Shown piece after piece: positions 1 through 11,248 of a DNA stretch of 64,000 nucleotides. Position 1 is the first letter of the stretch. Each line of letters begins with the position of its first letter. Origin of the DNA: Undibacterium pigrum (GTDB lineage: Bacteria > Pseudomonadota > Gammaproteobacteria > Burkholderiales > Burkholderiaceae_D); contig NZ_QJKB01000001.1 in the NCBI RefSeq assembly GCF_003201815.1, forward strand, positions 1,178,001 to 1,242,000, in the 5' to 3' direction. The notes under the pieces were generated by a model that was not told the DNA's origin, made no database searches, and worked only from the letters and a program-made list of their open reading frames with translations. The translations under genes and the position numbers were made by a program.

Positions 1-1046
1 AGGGCTGAGACTATGCCGTCACCTGTCGTATGCTTGTCCAGGCACAGCAAATGGCCTGAGCCTTCGCCACCCAGCAGCCAGCCGCGCTCATACATTTGCT
101 CAAGCACATAACGATCACCAACTTTCGCACGGGCAAAGCCCACACCCAGTTTCTTGAATGCCAGCTCAACTGCCATATTGGTCATGAGTGTGCCAACCAC
201 ACCTTCGACTTCACCTATGGCCATGCGGTCCAGCACCATCAGGTACAAGAGTTGGTCACCGTTATAGATCTTGCCGTGTTTGTCGACCATAAGCAGGCGG
301 TCAGCATCGCCATCAAGGGCAATACCCAGATCAGCGTGATTGGCGCGCACGGCCAGGGCCAGCGCGTCAGGCGAGGTAGCACCAACCTTGTCATTGATGT
401 TCAAACCGTTTGGCTGATTGCCGATGGCGATGACATCTGCTCCAAGCTCATGGAATACATGGGGGGCGATATCGTAAGCTGCGCCGTGGGCACAATCGAC
501 AACAATTTTCAGGCCGCGCAAATCCAGCTCTGCCGGGAAGGTACTTTTACAAAATTCTATATAGCGTCCATTGGCATCACTCAGGCGGCGAGCCTTACCA
601 AGTTTCTCAGAACTGACGCACTGCATGGGGCGCTCAAGTTCGGCTTCTATCGCCAGCTCAACTTCGTCCGGCAGTTTATTGCCATTTGCAGAGAAAAACT
701 TGATGCCATTATCATCAAAAGGATTATGTGATGCAGAGATCACGACACCTGCAGATAGTCGCAAAGCACGCGTCAGGTAAGCCACTGCTGGCGTAGGTGC
801 GGGGCCGGACAACATAACGTCAACACCAGCGGCGGCGAAACCAGCCTCCAGCGATGCTTCCAGCAGATAACCGGAAATACGGGTGTCCTTGCCTATCAAG
901 ACGGTAGGTCGTGCATCACCAACAACATTCGCTTGTGCCAACACTTTGCCGGCGGCAAAACCCAGGCGCATGACAAAATCAGGGGTGATTGGGGCAACGC
1001 CAACTTTGCCGCGTATGCCATCTGTACCAAAATATTTTCTACTCAT
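1..1046 (-). CDS. glmM: Phosphoglucosamine mutase, C-terminus cut by window edge
   Basis: This enzyme converts glucosamine-6-phosphate to glucosamine-1-phosphate in the cytoplasm, on the way to UDP-GlcNAc for peptidoglycan and LPS. The frame opens with [13 protein letters not shown], the family N-terminus. It continues through the phosphoserine loop [15 protein letters not shown] around residues 101-115, the metal-binding DGDADR motif and the sugar-binding GGEGSGH motif near the window edge. About 348 of roughly 447 expected codons are visible; the phosphate-binding domain 4 lies outside the window. It sits directly downstream of folP with a 14-bp gap, the conserved ftsH-folP-glmM order of proteobacteria, so co-transcription is likely. 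Only the end is missing because of the cut; nothing suggests a broken gene. Confidence 0.97.
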   Translation of the reverse strand, partial: MSRKYFGTDGIRGKVGVAPITPDFVMRLGFAAGKVLAQANVVGDARPTVLIGKDTRISGYLLEASLEAGFAAAGVDVMLSGPAPTPAVAYLTRALRLSAGVVISASHNPFDDNGIKFFSANGNKLPDEVELAIEAELERPMQCVSSEKLGKARRLSDANGRYIEFCKSTFPAELDLRGLKIVVDCAHGAAYDIAPHVFHELGADVIAIGNQPNGLNINDKVGATSPDALALAVRANHADLGIALDGDADRLLMVDKHGKIYNGDQLLYLMVLDRMAIGEVEGVVGTLMTNMAVELAFKKLGVGFARAKVGDRYVLEQMYERGWLLGGEGSGHLLCLDKHTTGDGIVSA

Positions 1047-1060
1047 ATACTTCCTGCTGT

Positions 1061-1900
1061 TCAACGGGACAGTGCATCCCAGACTTTGTATGCATCGACA
1101 GTTTCTGCCACGTCGTGCACACGGATTATGTTTGCGCCCATTTGCTTTGCTGCCAGGGCTGCGGCTATGCTGCCTGCCAGGCGTTCTGGTGCTGCTCTGC
1201 CCGTCAATCCACCTATCATGGATTTGCGCGAGACGCCCACCAGCACGGGCAAACCCAGTTCTCGCAGCAACTCAGGCAAATGCCTGAACAAGGCAATATT
1301 ATGCGCCAGGGTTTTACCAAAACCAAAACCTGGGTCGAGACAAATGCGCTCGGCCTCTATACCTGCCTGCTCAAAAGCAGCCAGACGCTCACGCAAGAAT
1401 ACTTTCACTTCTTCATTGACATCAGCATATTCAGGGCTGAGCTGCATGTCCACTGGAGTATTTTGCATATGCATGGCACACAAGGCAGCATCTGCGTTTT
1501 GTACTGCTGCAATAGATTCTGGTGAACGAAAACCCTGGATATCATTGACCATGTCTACCCCGGCGAGCAATGCTTCTCGCATGACTTGCGGCTTGTAAGT
1601 ATCAATGGATAAAGGCTTACCACAATCACGCAAGGCATAGATGACGGGCATGACGCGGCCCAGCTCTTCATCCAGTGGCAAAGGAGCAGAACCTGGGCGG
1701 CTGGACTCACCACCTATATCGATGATATCAACACCGTCTTCTATCATCTGTTCTGCACGGGCGATGGCACTTTCCAGGTGCAGGTATTTGCCACCATCGG
1801 AAAAAGAATCAGGTGTGATGTTGAGGACACCCATGACCAGGGTTCTGGATTGCGCTCCGCTTAAAGGATAGCGAAAACGGCCACATTGGAAATATTTCAT
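1061..1900 (-). CDS. folP: Dihydropteroate synthase
   Basis: The enzyme condenses p-aminobenzoate with 6-hydroxymethyl-dihydropterin pyrophosphate to form dihydropteroate in folate synthesis; it is the sulfonamide target. The 279-residue TIM-barrel protein carries the pterin-site signature [13 protein letters not shown] near residues 26-38. It also has [11 protein letters not shown], the DPGFGFGKT loop and a late SRKSMIGG element, all in the expected order, and its length is typical. The ATG start at 1900 gives the native-looking N-terminus. It lies between ftsH and glmM on the same strand. A hairpin sits in the ftsH-folP gap, so part of its expression may depend on readthrough from ftsH. Confidence 0.97.
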   Translation of the reverse strand: MKYFQCGRFRYPLSGAQSRTLVMGVLNITPDSFSDGGKYLHLESAIARAEQMIEDGVDIIDIGGESSRPGSAPLPLDEELGRVMPVIYALRDCGKPLSIDTYKPQVMREALLAGVDMVNDIQGFRSPESIAAVQNADAALCAMHMQNTPVDMQLSPEYADVNEEVKVFLRERLAAFEQAGIEAERICLDPGFGFGKTLAHNIALFRHLPELLRELGLPVLVGVSRKSMIGGLTGRAAPERLAGSIAAALAAKQMGANIIRVHDVAETVDAYKVWDALSR

Positions 1901-1914
1901 TTTTCAAAAAGACT

Positions 1915-1940
1915 AAGGGTGAGGAATAATCCCCACCCTT
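1915..1940 (-). terminator. Hairpin between ftsH and folP, possible partial terminator
   Basis: AAGGGTGAGG pairs with CCCCACCCTT (one A-C mismatch) around a 6-nt loop. On the minus strand the stem is followed by AGTCTTTTTG, a short interrupted T-run. This could attenuate transcription from ftsH into folP. It is not a perfect intrinsic terminator. Confidence 0.5.
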
Positions 1941-1985
1941 GTACAAGAAATTCAAAAATTAATTGTGTGTTTTTTGTACGTCAGC

Positions 1986-3875
1986 TCAGGCTGGCGCTGT
2001 TGCACTAGGAGATACACCACCAGAAGACTTATCAGACGGAGGACGGTTAATCGCCTGACTTTGCTTAGGAGGACGTGGATCCACACCATTCATGATGTCA
2101 TTGACCTGATCTGCATCAATCGTTTCCCAATCCATCAAGGCCTTGGTCATGGCTTCAACCTTGTCGCGATTTTCTTCCAGCAGTCTGCGAGCCAGGGCAT
2201 ATTGTGCATCCAGAATACTGCGGATTTCTGCATCCACTTTTTGCTGTGTTGCTTCAGAAATAGTCTTGGATGGGCCACCAAAATAACCTTCGCTCTGGCT
2301 ATCTTCATACACCATGACGCCCATGCTGTCTGACATACCAAAGCGTGTCACCATAGAACGTGCCAGTTTGGTCGCACGGGAAAAGTCATTGGAAGCGCCA
2401 GTAGACATCTGACCAACGAAAATTTCTTCTGCAATACGACCACCGAACAAGATAGATATTTCTTCCAGCATCTTGTCTTTGTAGCCGCTGATATTGTCAT
2501 GCTCAGGCAATTGCCATGTCAGTCCGAGGGCAAAACCACGTGGCATGATGGTAACTTTATGAACTGGATCTGCCTTGGGCATAAGTTTGGCAATAACTGC
2601 ATGACCAGACTCATGATAAGCAGTATTCCTGCGTTCATCTTCACGCATGACCATGGAGCGACGCTCAGGACCCATGTAGATCTTATCCTTGGCATCTTCA
2701 AAATCCATCATTTCAACCAGGCGCTTGTTGCGTCTTGCTGCAAATAATGCTGCCTCATTAACCAGATTAGCCAGATCAGCGCCAGAGAAACCTGGAGTAC
2801 CACGGGCGAGAATATCTGCCTTGACGTCCGCAGAGATAGGCACTTTGCGCATGTGGACGTTAAGGATTTGTTCACGACCACGAATATCTGGCAAGCCTAC
2901 AGAAACCTGACGATCAAAACGACCTGGGCGCAGCAAAGCCTTATCGAGTACGTCTGCACGGTTAGTCGCAGCGATGACGATAACGCCAGAATTGGCTTCA
3001 AAACCATCCATCTCAACCAGCATCTGGTTCAGTGTTTGCTCACGCTCATCATTACCACCGCCCATACCAGCACCACGATGGCGGCCAACTGCATCGATCT
3101 CATCAATAAAGATAATGCATGGGGAGTGCTTTTTGGCATTCTCAAACATGTCACGGACGCGGGAAGCACCCACACCAACGAACATTTCAACGAAATCAGA
3201 ACCAGAGATCGTGAAGAAAGGAACTTTTGCTTCGCCAGCAATAGCGCGTGCCAGCAAGGTTTTACCTGTACCTGGAGGACCAACCATCAATACGCCGCGA
3301 GGAATGCGGCCGCCGAGTTTCTGGAACTTGGTAGGGTCACGCAGGAAATCAACGATTTCACTGACTTCTTCCTTGGCTTCATCGCAACCGGCAACATCAG
3401 CAAAGGTGACATTGTTATTGGTGTCATCCAGCATCCTGGCCTTGGATTTACCAAAGGAGAATGCACCACCCTTACCGCCGCCCTGCATCTGACGCATGAA
3501 GAATACCCAGACGCCGATCAGCAACAGCATCGGGAACCAGGAGATAAATACTTGCTGGAGGAAAGATTGCTCTTCTGGCTGTTTGACATCAAACTTGACG
3601 CCACTATCTACCAGATCACGGATCAGACCTTTGTCCAGCACAGTAATTTGTGTCTTGACTTTTTTACCTTCAGAATTGGTCGCAACGATGGAGCGATTGG
3701 CTTCATCAATGGTGGCATCCTTAATATGCTTGGATTTGACCTCGTCCAGGAATTCAGAATACGGCACAGGCGTAACGCCAGCACCGATGCTTTTTCCATC
3801 AAACGTCCTAAAAAGTGTAAAAAGCACCAGGGCAACCACCACCCATATAGCCGCTTTTGAAAACATATTATTCAC
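1986..3875 (-). CDS. ftsH: ATP-dependent zinc metalloprotease FtsH
   Basis: FtsH is the hexameric inner-membrane AAA+ protease that degrades misfolded membrane proteins and regulators such as LpxC. The 629-residue protein has a transmembrane helix at about 8-22, a periplasmic domain and a second helix at about 107-126. The AAA module shows Walker A GPPGTGKT (199-206), Walker B IIFIDE (254-259) and an arginine-finger region. The zinc-protease motif HESGH is at 421-425. The C-terminal tail is short and rich in Pro, Ser and Ala. The start is GTG at 3875, chosen because AAGGAG lies 5 nt upstream; an in-frame ATG three codons later is too far from that site. It lies between rlmE and folP, the conserved neighbourhood. 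Confidence 0.97.
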   Translation of the reverse strand: MNNMFSKAAIWVVVALVLFTLFRTFDGKSIGAGVTPVPYSEFLDEVKSKHIKDATIDEANRSIVATNSEGKKVKTQITVLDKGLIRDLVDSGVKFDVKQPEEQSFLQQVFISWFPMLLLIGVWVFFMRQMQGGGKGGAFSFGKSKARMLDDTNNNVTFADVAGCDEAKEEVSEIVDFLRDPTKFQKLGGRIPRGVLMVGPPGTGKTLLARAIAGEAKVPFFTISGSDFVEMFVGVGASRVRDMFENAKKHSPCIIFIDEIDAVGRHRGAGMGGGNDEREQTLNQMLVEMDGFEANSGVIVIAATNRADVLDKALLRPGRFDRQVSVGLPDIRGREQILNVHMRKVPISADVKADILARGTPGFSGADLANLVNEAALFAARRNKRLVEMMDFEDAKDKIYMGPERRSMVMREDERRNTAYHESGHAVIAKLMPKADPVHKVTIMPRGFALGLTWQLPEHDNISGYKDKMLEEISILFGGRIAEEIFVGQMSTGASNDFSRATKLARSMVTRFGMSDSMGVMVYEDSQSEGYFGGPSKTISEATQQKVDAEIRSILDAQYALARRLLEENRDKVEAMTKALMDWETIDADQVNDIMNGVDPRPPKQSQAINRPPSDKSSGGVSPSATAPA

Positions 3876-3998
3876 GAGAACTCCTTGAACGCAGGATGCG
3901 CCATTTGATACTGTAAACGTTCATTCTACCCCCATTGGGTAGAGCTTGCTAGCCAGCATATGTTGGCAATGTTGATGATTATCAAGAGGTAAATTCAA

Positions 3999-4643
3999 TT
4001 AATCGGGGTTCTTCAGGCCTTTTCCGAGCAAAAATATCTCGGAAGACTTATCTTTACTGGCTTTTGGCTTCTTGTTGAGCACAGTTTTAAACTCGGCTTT
4101 AAATAAAGAAACAATATTGTTATAACTAGGCCCGTGGAAGCATTTCACCAATAAAGCGCCACCAGGCGTCAAATGAGCCTTGGAGAAAGCAACTGCCAAT
4201 TCGATAATGTATTCGACACGGGCAGAGTCAACAGTAGAATTACCAGACAGATTTGGGGCCATATCAGATAAAACCAAGTCAACTTTGCGCCCCAACAATT
4301 TAGACTCCAGTTGATCCAGCACTTCATCTTCACGAAAATCGCCCTGTATGAATTGCACGTCGGCGATAGGATCCATAGGCAAAAGGTCCAGGGCAAAAAT
4401 TTCACCCATGATGCCGCCACCCTCTTTACCTGCCAGCTTATTCCTTACATACTGTGACCAGCTACCAGGTGTTGCACCCAAATCAACAATTACCTGACCT
4501 GGACGTATCAATTTCTCTGATTCATCTATCTCTTTTAGCTTGTAAACAGCGCGCGCACGATAGCCTTCCTTTTGTGCAAGTTTCACATAAGGATCATTAA
4601 TATGGTCGTGAACCCAATTTTGATTGAATTTATTCTTTGCCAT
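3999..4643 (-). CDS. rlmE: 23S rRNA (uridine-2'-O)-methyltransferase RlmE (FtsJ/RrmJ)
   Basis: RlmE methylates the 2'-O of U2552 in the A-loop of 23S rRNA late in 50S assembly, using SAM. The 214-residue Rossmann protein has the SAM-binding motif [12 protein letters not shown] after an N-terminal basic region. It also has the catalytic tetrad elements of the family: the K in RARAVYKL, the D in [10 protein letters not shown] and the K in LLVKCFHG. Length is typical. It is transcribed divergently from yhbY with only 32 bp between the starts, so the two promoters must overlap each other or the coding regions. The rlmE-ftsH order is conserved in proteobacteria. Confidence 0.96.
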   Translation of the reverse strand: MAKNKFNQNWVHDHINDPYVKLAQKEGYRARAVYKLKEIDESEKLIRPGQVIVDLGATPGSWSQYVRNKLAGKEGGGIMGEIFALDLLPMDPIADVQFIQGDFREDEVLDQLESKLLGRKVDLVLSDMAPNLSGNSTVDSARVEYIIELAVAFSKAHLTPGGALLVKCFHGPSYNNIVSLFKAEFKTVLNKKPKASKDKSSEIFLLGKGLKNPD

Positions 4644-4675
4644 TCGCGTAAAATACTGCTTTTAAAGGAATTACT

Positions 4676-5152
4676 ATGTTAAAACTTACGCCCGCTGAAA
4701 GAAGCGAACTCCGCTCCGAAGCACATGCACTGAAACCTATCGTACTCATCGGCGAAGCCGGCCTGACTCCTGCTGTGATCAAAGAAATTGATGCTGGCCT
4801 GAATGCCCACGGCTTGATCAAGGTACGCGTATTTGGCGATGATAGAGAAGCACGTATAGGTATGTACGATACCATCTGTGCCGAGCTGAACGCAGCCCCA
4901 GTGCAACATATTGGAAAACTTTTGGTGGTTTACCGTCCTAAACTGGAAGGTACGAAAGAAACCAAACTGGTTAAAAAAGGCAAAGGCATGCGCGAAGTCA
5001 CTATCGTCAAGCCCAGCCCAAGCGGAACAAAAAAACCAACTGTGTCCAAAGTCATGGTCAAAGGTAATGAACGCGTTACCCAGGGTGGCAATATCAAACG
5101 TGCAAAACCACGTCAAAGCAGTGCAAAAAAATCATCACTTGCCAATAGCTAA
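4676..5152 (+). CDS. yhbY: YhbY/CRS1-YhbY RNA-binding protein with basic tail
   Basis: YhbY-family proteins bind pre-50S ribosomal particles through a CRM (CRS1-YhbY) domain. Residues 1-86 hold the domain, with the GEAGLTPAVIKEIDAGL helix region and the HIGKLLVVYRP end. The E. coli protein stops at about 97 residues. Here a lysine- and serine-rich tail continues to residue 158, low in complexity and probably disordered, with TIVKPSPSG and a final QSSAKKSS. Such a tail could bind rRNA, but that is inference. The ATG at 4676 has AAAGGAATT upstream. It is divergent from rlmE, the standard arrangement. Confidence 0.93.
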   Translation: MLKLTPAERSELRSEAHALKPIVLIGEAGLTPAVIKEIDAGLNAHGLIKVRVFGDDREARIGMYDTICAELNAAPVQHIGKLLVVYRPKLEGTKETKLVKKGKGMREVTIVKPSPSGTKKPTVSKVMVKGNERVTQGGNIKRAKPRQSSAKKSSLANS

Positions 5153-5186
5153 GCCTGAATACCTCTGATATCTGATCAGTACTCAA

Positions 5187-5205
5187 CCCGGCCAACCAGG
5201 CCGGG
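5187..5205 (+). terminator. GC-rich hairpin after yhbY
   Basis: CCCGGCC and GGCCGGG form a perfect 7-bp stem around AACCA, 35 nt after the yhbY stop. The following sequence, TAATTACTCTT, is only weakly T-rich. It is a likely but imperfect terminator, and it could serve both strands because greA ends on the other side. Confidence 0.5.
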
Positions 5206-5305
5206 TAATTACTCTTCCTACTGATACCTTACTGCCAATACGCTTCCATATCAGCATATATTCGATTTATAGCCACCAACCGAATATAAAATTGATCACA
5301 CTTGA

Positions 5306-5782
5306 TCACACGTACAGCACATCCAGTACTTCATACTCACGCACACCTGCAGGAGCCTGCACACCAACCACGTCACCTGCGTATTTGCCGATCAGGGCAC
5401 GTGCGATAGGAGAAGTGATGGACACTTTACTTAATTTCAAGTCTGCCTCATCTTCACCAACGATCTGGTAACTCACTTTTTGTGAAGTTTCCAGGTCTTC
5501 CAGGTGAACGGTAGAACCAAACACGACACGGCCTTCTGCATCCAGTGTCGTTGGATCAATAATTTGCGCAGAACCCAGCTTACCTTCCAGCTCAGCAATA
5601 CGGCCTTCGATAAATGCCTGGCGCTCTTTGGCAGCATCATACTCGGCATTTTCAGACAAGTCGCCTTGCGCACGCGCTTCAGCAATCGCATTGATGACGT
5701 CCGGGCGTTCTTTGGTTTTTAAAAGATGCAATTCTTTCTTAAGCAATTCTGCGCCAAACTTGGTGACAGGTACTGTACTCAT
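5306..5782 (-). CDS. greA: Transcription elongation factor GreA
   Basis: GreA enters the RNA polymerase secondary channel and stimulates cleavage of backtracked transcripts. The 158-residue protein begins MSTVPVTKFGAELLKKEL. It has the N-terminal coiled coil with the acidic tip signature around NAEYDAAKERQAFIEGRI, then a C-terminal FKBP-like globular domain ending in YEVLDVLYV. Start at 5782: the frame stays open 30 codons further upstream, but that stretch (Cys- and Phe-rich) is not GreA-like, whereas MSTVPVT matches the family N-terminus and length. It lies downstream of carB on the same strand with a 129-bp gap, the carAB-greA arrangement common in betaproteobacteria. Confidence 0.96.
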   Translation of the reverse strand: MSTVPVTKFGAELLKKELHLLKTKERPDVINAIAEARAQGDLSENAEYDAAKERQAFIEGRIAELEGKLGSAQIIDPTTLDAEGRVVFGSTVHLEDLETSQKVSYQIVGEDEADLKLSKVSITSPIARALIGKYAGDVVGVQAPAGVREYEVLDVLYV

Positions 5783-5911
5783 ATCATTCACACTCATAAA
5801 AGTAAAAATACAGAGGCCACATCCGACACCAGCATTACCGATGCCATTTGTGAACTCTGTATCGAAGTTCAAGCACCTCTGACTTTGCAGTCTAAGGCAC
5901 TGTTGTTTCTA

Positions 5912-8900
5912 TCAGTTTAAGGTCTTATGCAGTCCTTGTAAATCATAAACATGCAATTCATTCAAATGATGCATACCTTCAACCGCTGCTTCAGCACCGG
6001 CGATCGTGGTGAATGTTGTTGCACGGGCAATCAAAGCTGAAGTACGAATGGCGCGTGAATCAGTAATGGCATTGCGCTTTTCTTCAACGGTATTGATGAC
6101 CATGGCAATTTCATTGTTCTTGATCATGTCAACAACGTGTGGACGGCCTTCAACGACTTTATTGACGACAGAAACCGGGATGCCTTCAGCCGCAATCGCC
6201 GCTGCTGTACCACGCGTCGCCACGACTGAGAAGCCCAGAGCAACCAGGTCTTTAGCCACTTTGACGCCACGTGGTTTATCGCTGTTCTTGATACTCAGGA
6301 ATACCTTGCCAGACGTAGGCAATTTCACGCCTGCGCCCAGTTGCGATTTCACGAAAGCCTCACCAAAGGTTTTACCTACACCCATGACTTCACCGGTCGA
6401 TTTCATCTCTGGACCAAGGATGGTATCGACGCCAGGGAACTTCACGAACGGGAATACTGCTTCCTTGACACTGAAATAAGGCGGCACGACTTCTGCGCCT
6501 ATGCCTTGTGAATCGAGAGACTGACCAACCATGCAACGGGCAGCAATTTTTGCCAGTTGCAAGCCGGTGGCCTTGGATACATAAGGAACGGTACGTGATG
6601 CACGTGGATTCACTTCCAGCACGAATACGACATCTTTACCCTCTTGCTGCTGAATCGCAAACTGCACATTCATCAAACCAACGACATTCAAACCTTTTGC
6701 CATCAGCGCAGTCTGGCGCTTGAGTTCAGCAATGGTTTCTTGCGACAAAGAATATGGTGGCAGGGAACATGCAGAGTCACCAGAGTGAACGCCAGCCTGC
6801 TCGATATGCTCCATGACACCACCGATGAAGGTGCGCTCGCCGTCAGACAGGCAATCGACGTCAACTTCAATCGCATCATTCAGGAAGCGGTCCAGCAAGA
6901 CTGGCGAATCATGCGAAACCTTGACTGCTTCACGCATGTAACGCTCAAGATCACGCTGCTCATGTACGATTTCCATCGCACGACCACCGAGTACATAAGA
7001 TGGGCGTACCACCAGTGGATAACCAATTTCTTGCGCCAAAGCCAAAGCGTCTGCTTCAGTGCGTGCAGTACGGTTAGGCGGCTGACGCAAGCCCAGATCT
7101 TGCAGCATTTTCTGGAAGCGTTCGCGGTCTTCCGCAGCATCAATCATGTCTGGTGAAGTACCAACGATAGGCACGCCATTGGCTTCCAGGTCCAGTGCCA
7201 GTTTCAAAGGCGTCTGACCACCGTATTGCACGATGACGCCAACTGGTTTTTCTTTGTCGACGATTTCCAGTACATCTTCCAGCGTAAGTGGTTCAAAGTA
7301 CAGACGGTCGGATGTATCGTAGTCAGTAGAAACGGTTTCAGGATTGCAGTTGACCATGATGGTTTCATAGCCATCTTCACGCATCGCAAACGCTGCATGT
7401 ACGCAGCAATAATCAAACTCAATACCCTGACCGATACGGTTAGGGCCACCGCCCAATACCATGATTTTTTTCTTGTCGGTCGGGTTCGATTCGCACTCTT
7501 CTTCATACGTTGAATACATGTAAGCTGTATTCGTGGCGAATTCACCGGCGCAAGTATCCACGCGTTTGTAGACTGGGCGCACGTTCAAAGCCTTACGCTT
7601 TTCACGGATGGCTGTGTCTGTTGTTTTCAACAATTTTGCCAGGCGACGGTCAGAGAAACCTTTTTGCTTCAGTTGCAGCATGAGGGCTTTATCAACGCTG
7701 TCGAGTGACTGTTCATCCAACCACAATTCGATATCCACGATGTCCTTGATCTGCACCAGGAACCATGGGTCGATATGCGTCAGTTGATGCACTTCTTCCA
7801 GCGTGAAGCCTTGAGCGAAAGCGTCGCCAACGTACCAGATACGGTCAGGACCAGGCTCACCGAGTTCTTTTTCCAGGGTCTCGCGATCCTGGGTTTTTTC
7901 ATTCATGCCATCGACGCCAACTTCCAGGCCACGCAGGGCTTTCTGGAATGACTCCTGGAAGGTACGGCCTATCGCCATCACTTCACCAACAGATTTCATC
8001 TGTGTCGTCAGGCGGTTATCTGCCTGCGGGAATTTTTCAAATGCGAAACGCGGGATCTTGGTAACGACGTAATCAATCGAAGGCTCGAAAGAAGCAGGTG
8101 TAGCGCCACCCGTAATTTCATTACGCAATTCATCAAGCGTGAAACCAACTGCCAGCTTGGCAGCGATTTTCGCGATAGGGAAACCCGTCGCTTTTGATGC
8201 TAAAGCAGATGAACGCGATACACGCGGATTCATCTCGATGACGATCATGCGGCCATCAGCAGGGTTGATGGAAAACTGCACGTTGGAGCCACCGGTATCC
8301 ACACCAATTTCACGCAACACTGCCAAAGAGGCATTACGCATGATCTGGTATTCTTTATCCGTCAGTGTCTGTGCTGGTGCCACCGTGATGGAGTCACCGG
8401 TATGCACACCCATAGGGTCCAGGTTTTCGATGGAGCAGACGATGATGCAGTTGTCGGCCTTGTCGCGCACGACTTCCATCTCATATTCTTTCCAGCCTAT
8501 CAGCGATTCTTCGATCAGCAATTCATTGGTAGGCGATGCTTCCAGACCGCGTTTGCAAATCGTTTCGAATTCTTCCGGGTTGTAGGCGATACCGCCACCC
8601 GTACCACCCATAGTGAACGATGGGCGAATGATGACGGGGAAGCCTACATCTTTTTGCACGACCCAGGCTTCATCCATGGAATGAGCAACGCCGGAACGTG
8701 CAGAACCCAGACCAATCTTGGTCATGGCGTTCTTGAATTTCAGGCGGTCTTCAGCCTTATCGATAGCTTCTGGTGAAGCACCGATGAGTTCGCAATTGTA
8801 TTTGGTCAGAACGCCATGACGGTGCAGGTCCAATGCGCAATTCAGTGCAGTCTGGCCACCCATGGTAGGCAGAATCGCATCCGGTTTTTCTTTAGCAATG

Positions 8901-9130
8901 ATGCGTTCGACGACTTGCCAGGTGATAGGTTCGATGTAAGTCACATCGGCCATTTCTGGATCAGTCATGATGGTCGCCGGATTGCTGTTGACCAGAATCA
9001 CGCGATAACCTTCTTCACGCAAGGCCTTGCAAGCCTGTGCGCCGGAATAATCGAATTCACAAGCCTGGCCAATGATGATGGGGCCAGCGCCGATAATCAA
9101 AATACTTTTTATGTCGTTACGTTTTGGCAT
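5912..9130 (-). CDS. carB: Carbamoyl-phosphate synthase large subunit
   Basis: CarB makes carbamoyl phosphate from bicarbonate, ammonia (from CarA) and two ATP, feeding arginine and pyrimidine synthesis. The 1072-residue protein shows the duplicated architecture. The first ATP-grasp half starts [20 protein letters not shown] with [13 protein letters not shown]. The second half starts near [17 protein letters not shown] with [15 protein letters not shown]. The C-terminal MGS-like allosteric domain covers about residues 940-1072. Length is typical. It begins 4 bp after the carA stop, so the two subunits are translated from one message in stoichiometric order. No frame break is visible. Confidence 0.98.
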   Translation of the reverse strand: MPKRNDIKSILIIGAGPIIIGQACEFDYSGAQACKALREEGYRVILVNSNPATIMTDPEMADVTYIEPITWQVVERIIAKEKPDAILPTMGGQTALNCALDLHRHGVLTKYNCELIGASPEAIDKAEDRLKFKNAMTKIGLGSARSGVAHSMDEAWVVQKDVGFPVIIRPSFTMGGTGGGIAYNPEEFETICKRGLEASPTNELLIEESLIGWKEYEMEVVRDKADNCIIVCSIENLDPMGVHTGDSITVAPAQTLTDKEYQIMRNASLAVLREIGVDTGGSNVQFSINPADGRMIVIEMNPRVSRSSALASKATGFPIAKIAAKLAVGFTLDELRNEITGGATPASFEPSIDYVVTKIPRFAFEKFPQADNRLTTQMKSVGEVMAIGRTFQESFQKALRGLEVGVDGMNEKTQDRETLEKELGEPGPDRIWYVGDAFAQGFTLEEVHQLTHIDPWFLVQIKDIVDIELWLDEQSLDSVDKALMLQLKQKGFSDRRLAKLLKTTDTAIREKRKALNVRPVYKRVDTCAGEFATNTAYMYSTYEEECESNPTDKKKIMVLGGGPNRIGQGIEFDYCCVHAAFAMREDGYETIMVNCNPETVSTDYDTSDRLYFEPLTLEDVLEIVDKEKPVGVIVQYGGQTPLKLALDLEANGVPIVGTSPDMIDAAEDRERFQKMLQDLGLRQPPNRTARTEADALALAQEIGYPLVVRPSYVLGGRAMEIVHEQRDLERYMREAVKVSHDSPVLLDRFLNDAIEVDVDCLSDGERTFIGGVMEHIEQAGVHSGDSACSLPPYSLSQETIAELKRQTALMAKGLNVVGLMNVQFAIQQQEGKDVVFVLEVNPRASRTVPYVSKATGLQLAKIAARCMVGQSLDSQGIGAEVVPPYFSVKEAVFPFVKFPGVDTILGPEMKSTGEVMGVGKTFGEAFVKSQLGAGVKLPTSGKVFLSIKNSDKPRGVKVAKDLVALGFSVVATRGTAAAIAAEGIPVSVVNKVVEGRPHVVDMIKNNEIAMVINTVEEKRNAITDSRAIRTSALIARATTFTTIAGAEAAVEGMHHLNELHVYDLQGLHKTLN

Positions 9131-9134
9131 TCTC

Positions 9135-10298
9135 TTATTCTCCTGTCTTTGCCTTGGCCATCATCGCGGTGAAGCGGTCAAACAGGTAGGCAATATCATG
9201 CGGACCTGGCGAGGCTTCAGGGTGGCCCTGGAAGCAGAAAGCTGGTTTATCAGTGCGGGCAAAGCCTTGCAGCGAGCCATCAAACAAAGACACGTGAGTG
9301 ACGCGGCAGTTGGCAGGCAAAGTCGCAGCATCGACTGCAAAACCGTGATTTTGGGAAGTAATCAATACCTGTTTGGTATCCAGATCCTGCACAGGATGGT
9401 TGGCACCGTGGTGGCCGAATTTCATCTTGAGGGTTTTGGCACCAGATGCCAGCGCCATGATTTGATGACCGAGGCAGATACCAAAGGTAGGGATACCCTT
9501 CTCTATCAATTCTTTAGCAGCAGCAATCGCATAATCGCAAGGCTCAGGGTCGCCTGGGCCATTCGACAAAAACACGCCATCCGGGTTCAGCGCCAGCACA
9601 TCGGCAGCGCTGGATTGCGCAGGCAATACCGTGACCTTGCAGCCGCGCTCTGCCAGCATGCGCAGGATATTGCGCTTGACGCCAAAGTCGAAAGCGACGA
9701 CGTGGAATTTCGGATTTTCCAACTGACCATAACCTTGGCCCAGCACCCACTCAGCCTCAGTCCAGTTGTAAGCCTGTTTGACAGAAACAACCTTGGCCAG
9801 ATCCATGCCAGACAGGCCAGGGAAAGACTTGGCCAGTGCGATGGCTTTTTCAGCATCAGCACCTACCAGGATAGCACCGCCCTGGGCACCTTTTTCACGC
9901 AAAATACGTGTCAGCTTGCGGGTATCAATACCAGCAATAGCAACGATGTTTTGGGATTTGAGATAATCAGAGAGGGTTTGTTCAGAGCGGAAATTCGATA
10001 CCAGCAAAGGCAGGTCTTTAATGATCAAACCAGCTGCATGGATTTTGTCAGACTCTACGTCTTCGGCATTGACGCCGGTATTACCAATATGCGGATACGT
10101 CAGGGTAACGATTTGGGAACTATAACTGGGGTCAGTCAGAATTTCCTGGTAACCGGTCATTGAGGTATTGAAGACAACTTCACCTATAGTTTGACCGGCA
10201 GCGCCAATCGAATATCCAGTGAAAATGCTTCCATCGGCGAGAGCAAGTATAGCGGTGTCCTGGCCGGAACGAAGAAGGGACTGCGGAATGGGCAGCAA
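9135..10298 (-). CDS. carA: Carbamoyl-phosphate synthase small (glutaminase) subunit
   Basis: CarA hydrolyses glutamine and channels ammonia to CarB. The N-terminal half carries the CarA-specific domain ([31 protein letters not shown]). The class I glutamine amidotransferase half has the nucleophile Cys in [10 protein letters not shown] and the His/Glu pair in [12 protein letters not shown]. Two consecutive TTG codons compete as start. The one at 10304 directly abuts GGAG. The one at 10298 leaves a 6-nt spacer from AGGAG and gives MLPIPQSLL, so 10298 is preferred (387 residues). No ATG exists near the N-terminus, so a TTG start is well supported. The weak start codon may tune subunit output. 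A sigma-70-type promoter lies about 140 nt upstream. Confidence 0.96.
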   Translation of the reverse strand: MLPIPQSLLRSGQDTAILALADGSIFTGYSIGAAGQTIGEVVFNTSMTGYQEILTDPSYSSQIVTLTYPHIGNTGVNAEDVESDKIHAAGLIIKDLPLLVSNFRSEQTLSDYLKSQNIVAIAGIDTRKLTRILREKGAQGGAILVGADAEKAIALAKSFPGLSGMDLAKVVSVKQAYNWTEAEWVLGQGYGQLENPKFHVVAFDFGVKRNILRMLAERGCKVTVLPAQSSAADVLALNPDGVFLSNGPGDPEPCDYAIAAAKELIEKGIPTFGICLGHQIMALASGAKTLKMKFGHHGANHPVQDLDTKQVLITSQNHGFAVDAATLPANCRVTHVSLFDGSLQGFARTDKPAFCFQGHPEASPGPHDIAYLFDRFTAMMAKAKTGE

Positions 10299-10449
10299 GG
10301 GCAACTCCTGTATTGTTACCGCCGCTGCGACGCCCCAAGCTGTCGTTTCCCTGGCCGCGCAAAAATTGCCGCGTGGCCTGGAAAGATGATGGAGCGATGT
10401 GAATTTGGGTAGGCGCTACGGCGAGATTTCGGATTAGTTAAACCCTCGA

Positions 10450-10478
10450 ATTATAGCGCGAAACGGCCTATCAGGCAA
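10450..10478 (-). promoter_or_regulatory. carAB promoter, sigma-70 type
   Basis: On the minus strand TTGCCT (10478-10473) is separated by exactly 17 nt from a perfect TATAAT (10455-10450). The start point would be near 10443, leaving a leader of about 140 nt before carA. The -35 element lies inside the stem-loop at 10463-10501. Confidence 0.75.
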
Positions 10479-10501
10479 ATACGAAATACCTGATAGGCCG
10501 T
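10463..10501 (-). terminator. 13-bp stem-loop after the GlcG-like gene, overlapping the carA promoter
   Basis: ACGGCCTATCAGG pairs perfectly with CCTGATAGGCCGT around a 13-nt loop. On the minus strand it follows the DUF336 gene by about 100 nt and is trailed by TTTCGCGC, so termination efficiency is uncertain. The carA -35 hexamer overlaps the stem. Confidence 0.55.
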
Positions 10502-10600
10502 CATTTCCAGCAAATTCAAAAGTAGTACGAGCGTTCGTTTGCCATGTTTTCAATTCCCTCTTCAAAAACAGGCATGCAAATGCACCACTACTGACTACAA

Positions 10601-11008
10601 TTACAGACCCAGTGCCGCGATACCTGCTTTTGCAATTTGCGCATCTTCAGCCGATTTAACACCTGACACGCCAACGGCACCAACGCACTGACCTTCAACA
10701 ATAATAGGTACACCGCCTTCGAGCATACCCTCAATGAAAGGCGCGCTCAGGAAGGAATAACGGCCATTATTGATAATATCTTCATAGATCTTGGATTCGC
10801 GTTTGCCCAGTGCCGCAGTCGTTGCCTTGGCTGGTGCGATGTGCGCAGAAATAGGTGCCACGCCATCAAGGCGCTGCAACCACATCAGATGACCACCATC
10901 GTCAACTACTGCAATCACGACAGGCCAGTTATTGGCCTTGGCTTCCGCCTCTGCTGCTGCAGCAATTTTCTTGACATCATCCAATGTCAACACAGGTTTT
11001 GTTTGCAT
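10601..11008 (-). CDS. GlcG/HbpS-like (DUF336) small protein
   Basis: This belongs to the HbpS-like/GlcG family, small alpha-beta proteins found as oligomers; some bind heme or cobalamin and others accompany glycolate or propanediol operons. The 135-residue product starts MQTKPVLTLDDVKK. It shows the family core AVVDDGGHLMWLQRLDG, a PAKATTAALGKRES helix and GGVPIIVEGQCVGAVGVSG. Start at 11008 is chosen because GAGG lies 6 nt before the ATG; 25 upstream in-frame codons look non-coding. There is no signal peptide from this start. It stands alone, so the substrate cannot be inferred. The family call is firm, the function open. Confidence 0.85.
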   Translation of the reverse strand: MQTKPVLTLDDVKKIAAAAEAEAKANNWPVVIAVVDDGGHLMWLQRLDGVAPISAHIAPAKATTAALGKRESKIYEDIINNGRYSFLSAPFIEGMLEGGVPIIVEGQCVGAVGVSGVKSAEDAQIAKAGIAALGL

Positions 11009-11248
11009 AAATACCTCTCCATTAAAGTCAGCAGGATTGTACGCCAAGCAATTGCGCTTAGGTATACAAACAGTTTTAACCAATTTGAAGATAGATAAAA
11101 ATTATCATTTATACAAATTCATGTAGCAAAATTGCCTGCATGGCAAGTCAACAGCTGAAACTTATTGTTACGTAGAAATATTCCTGAAAGGTTTACATTT
11201 TTTCTGAGTTCGCTTACAGTTGACCGGTTTTTCCAACCAGGTGCAAAG

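Noticed and set aside
2853..3860. 335-codon open frame antisense to ftsH
   Set aside because: Antisense shadow of ftsH without ribosome-binding site or recognisable motifs.
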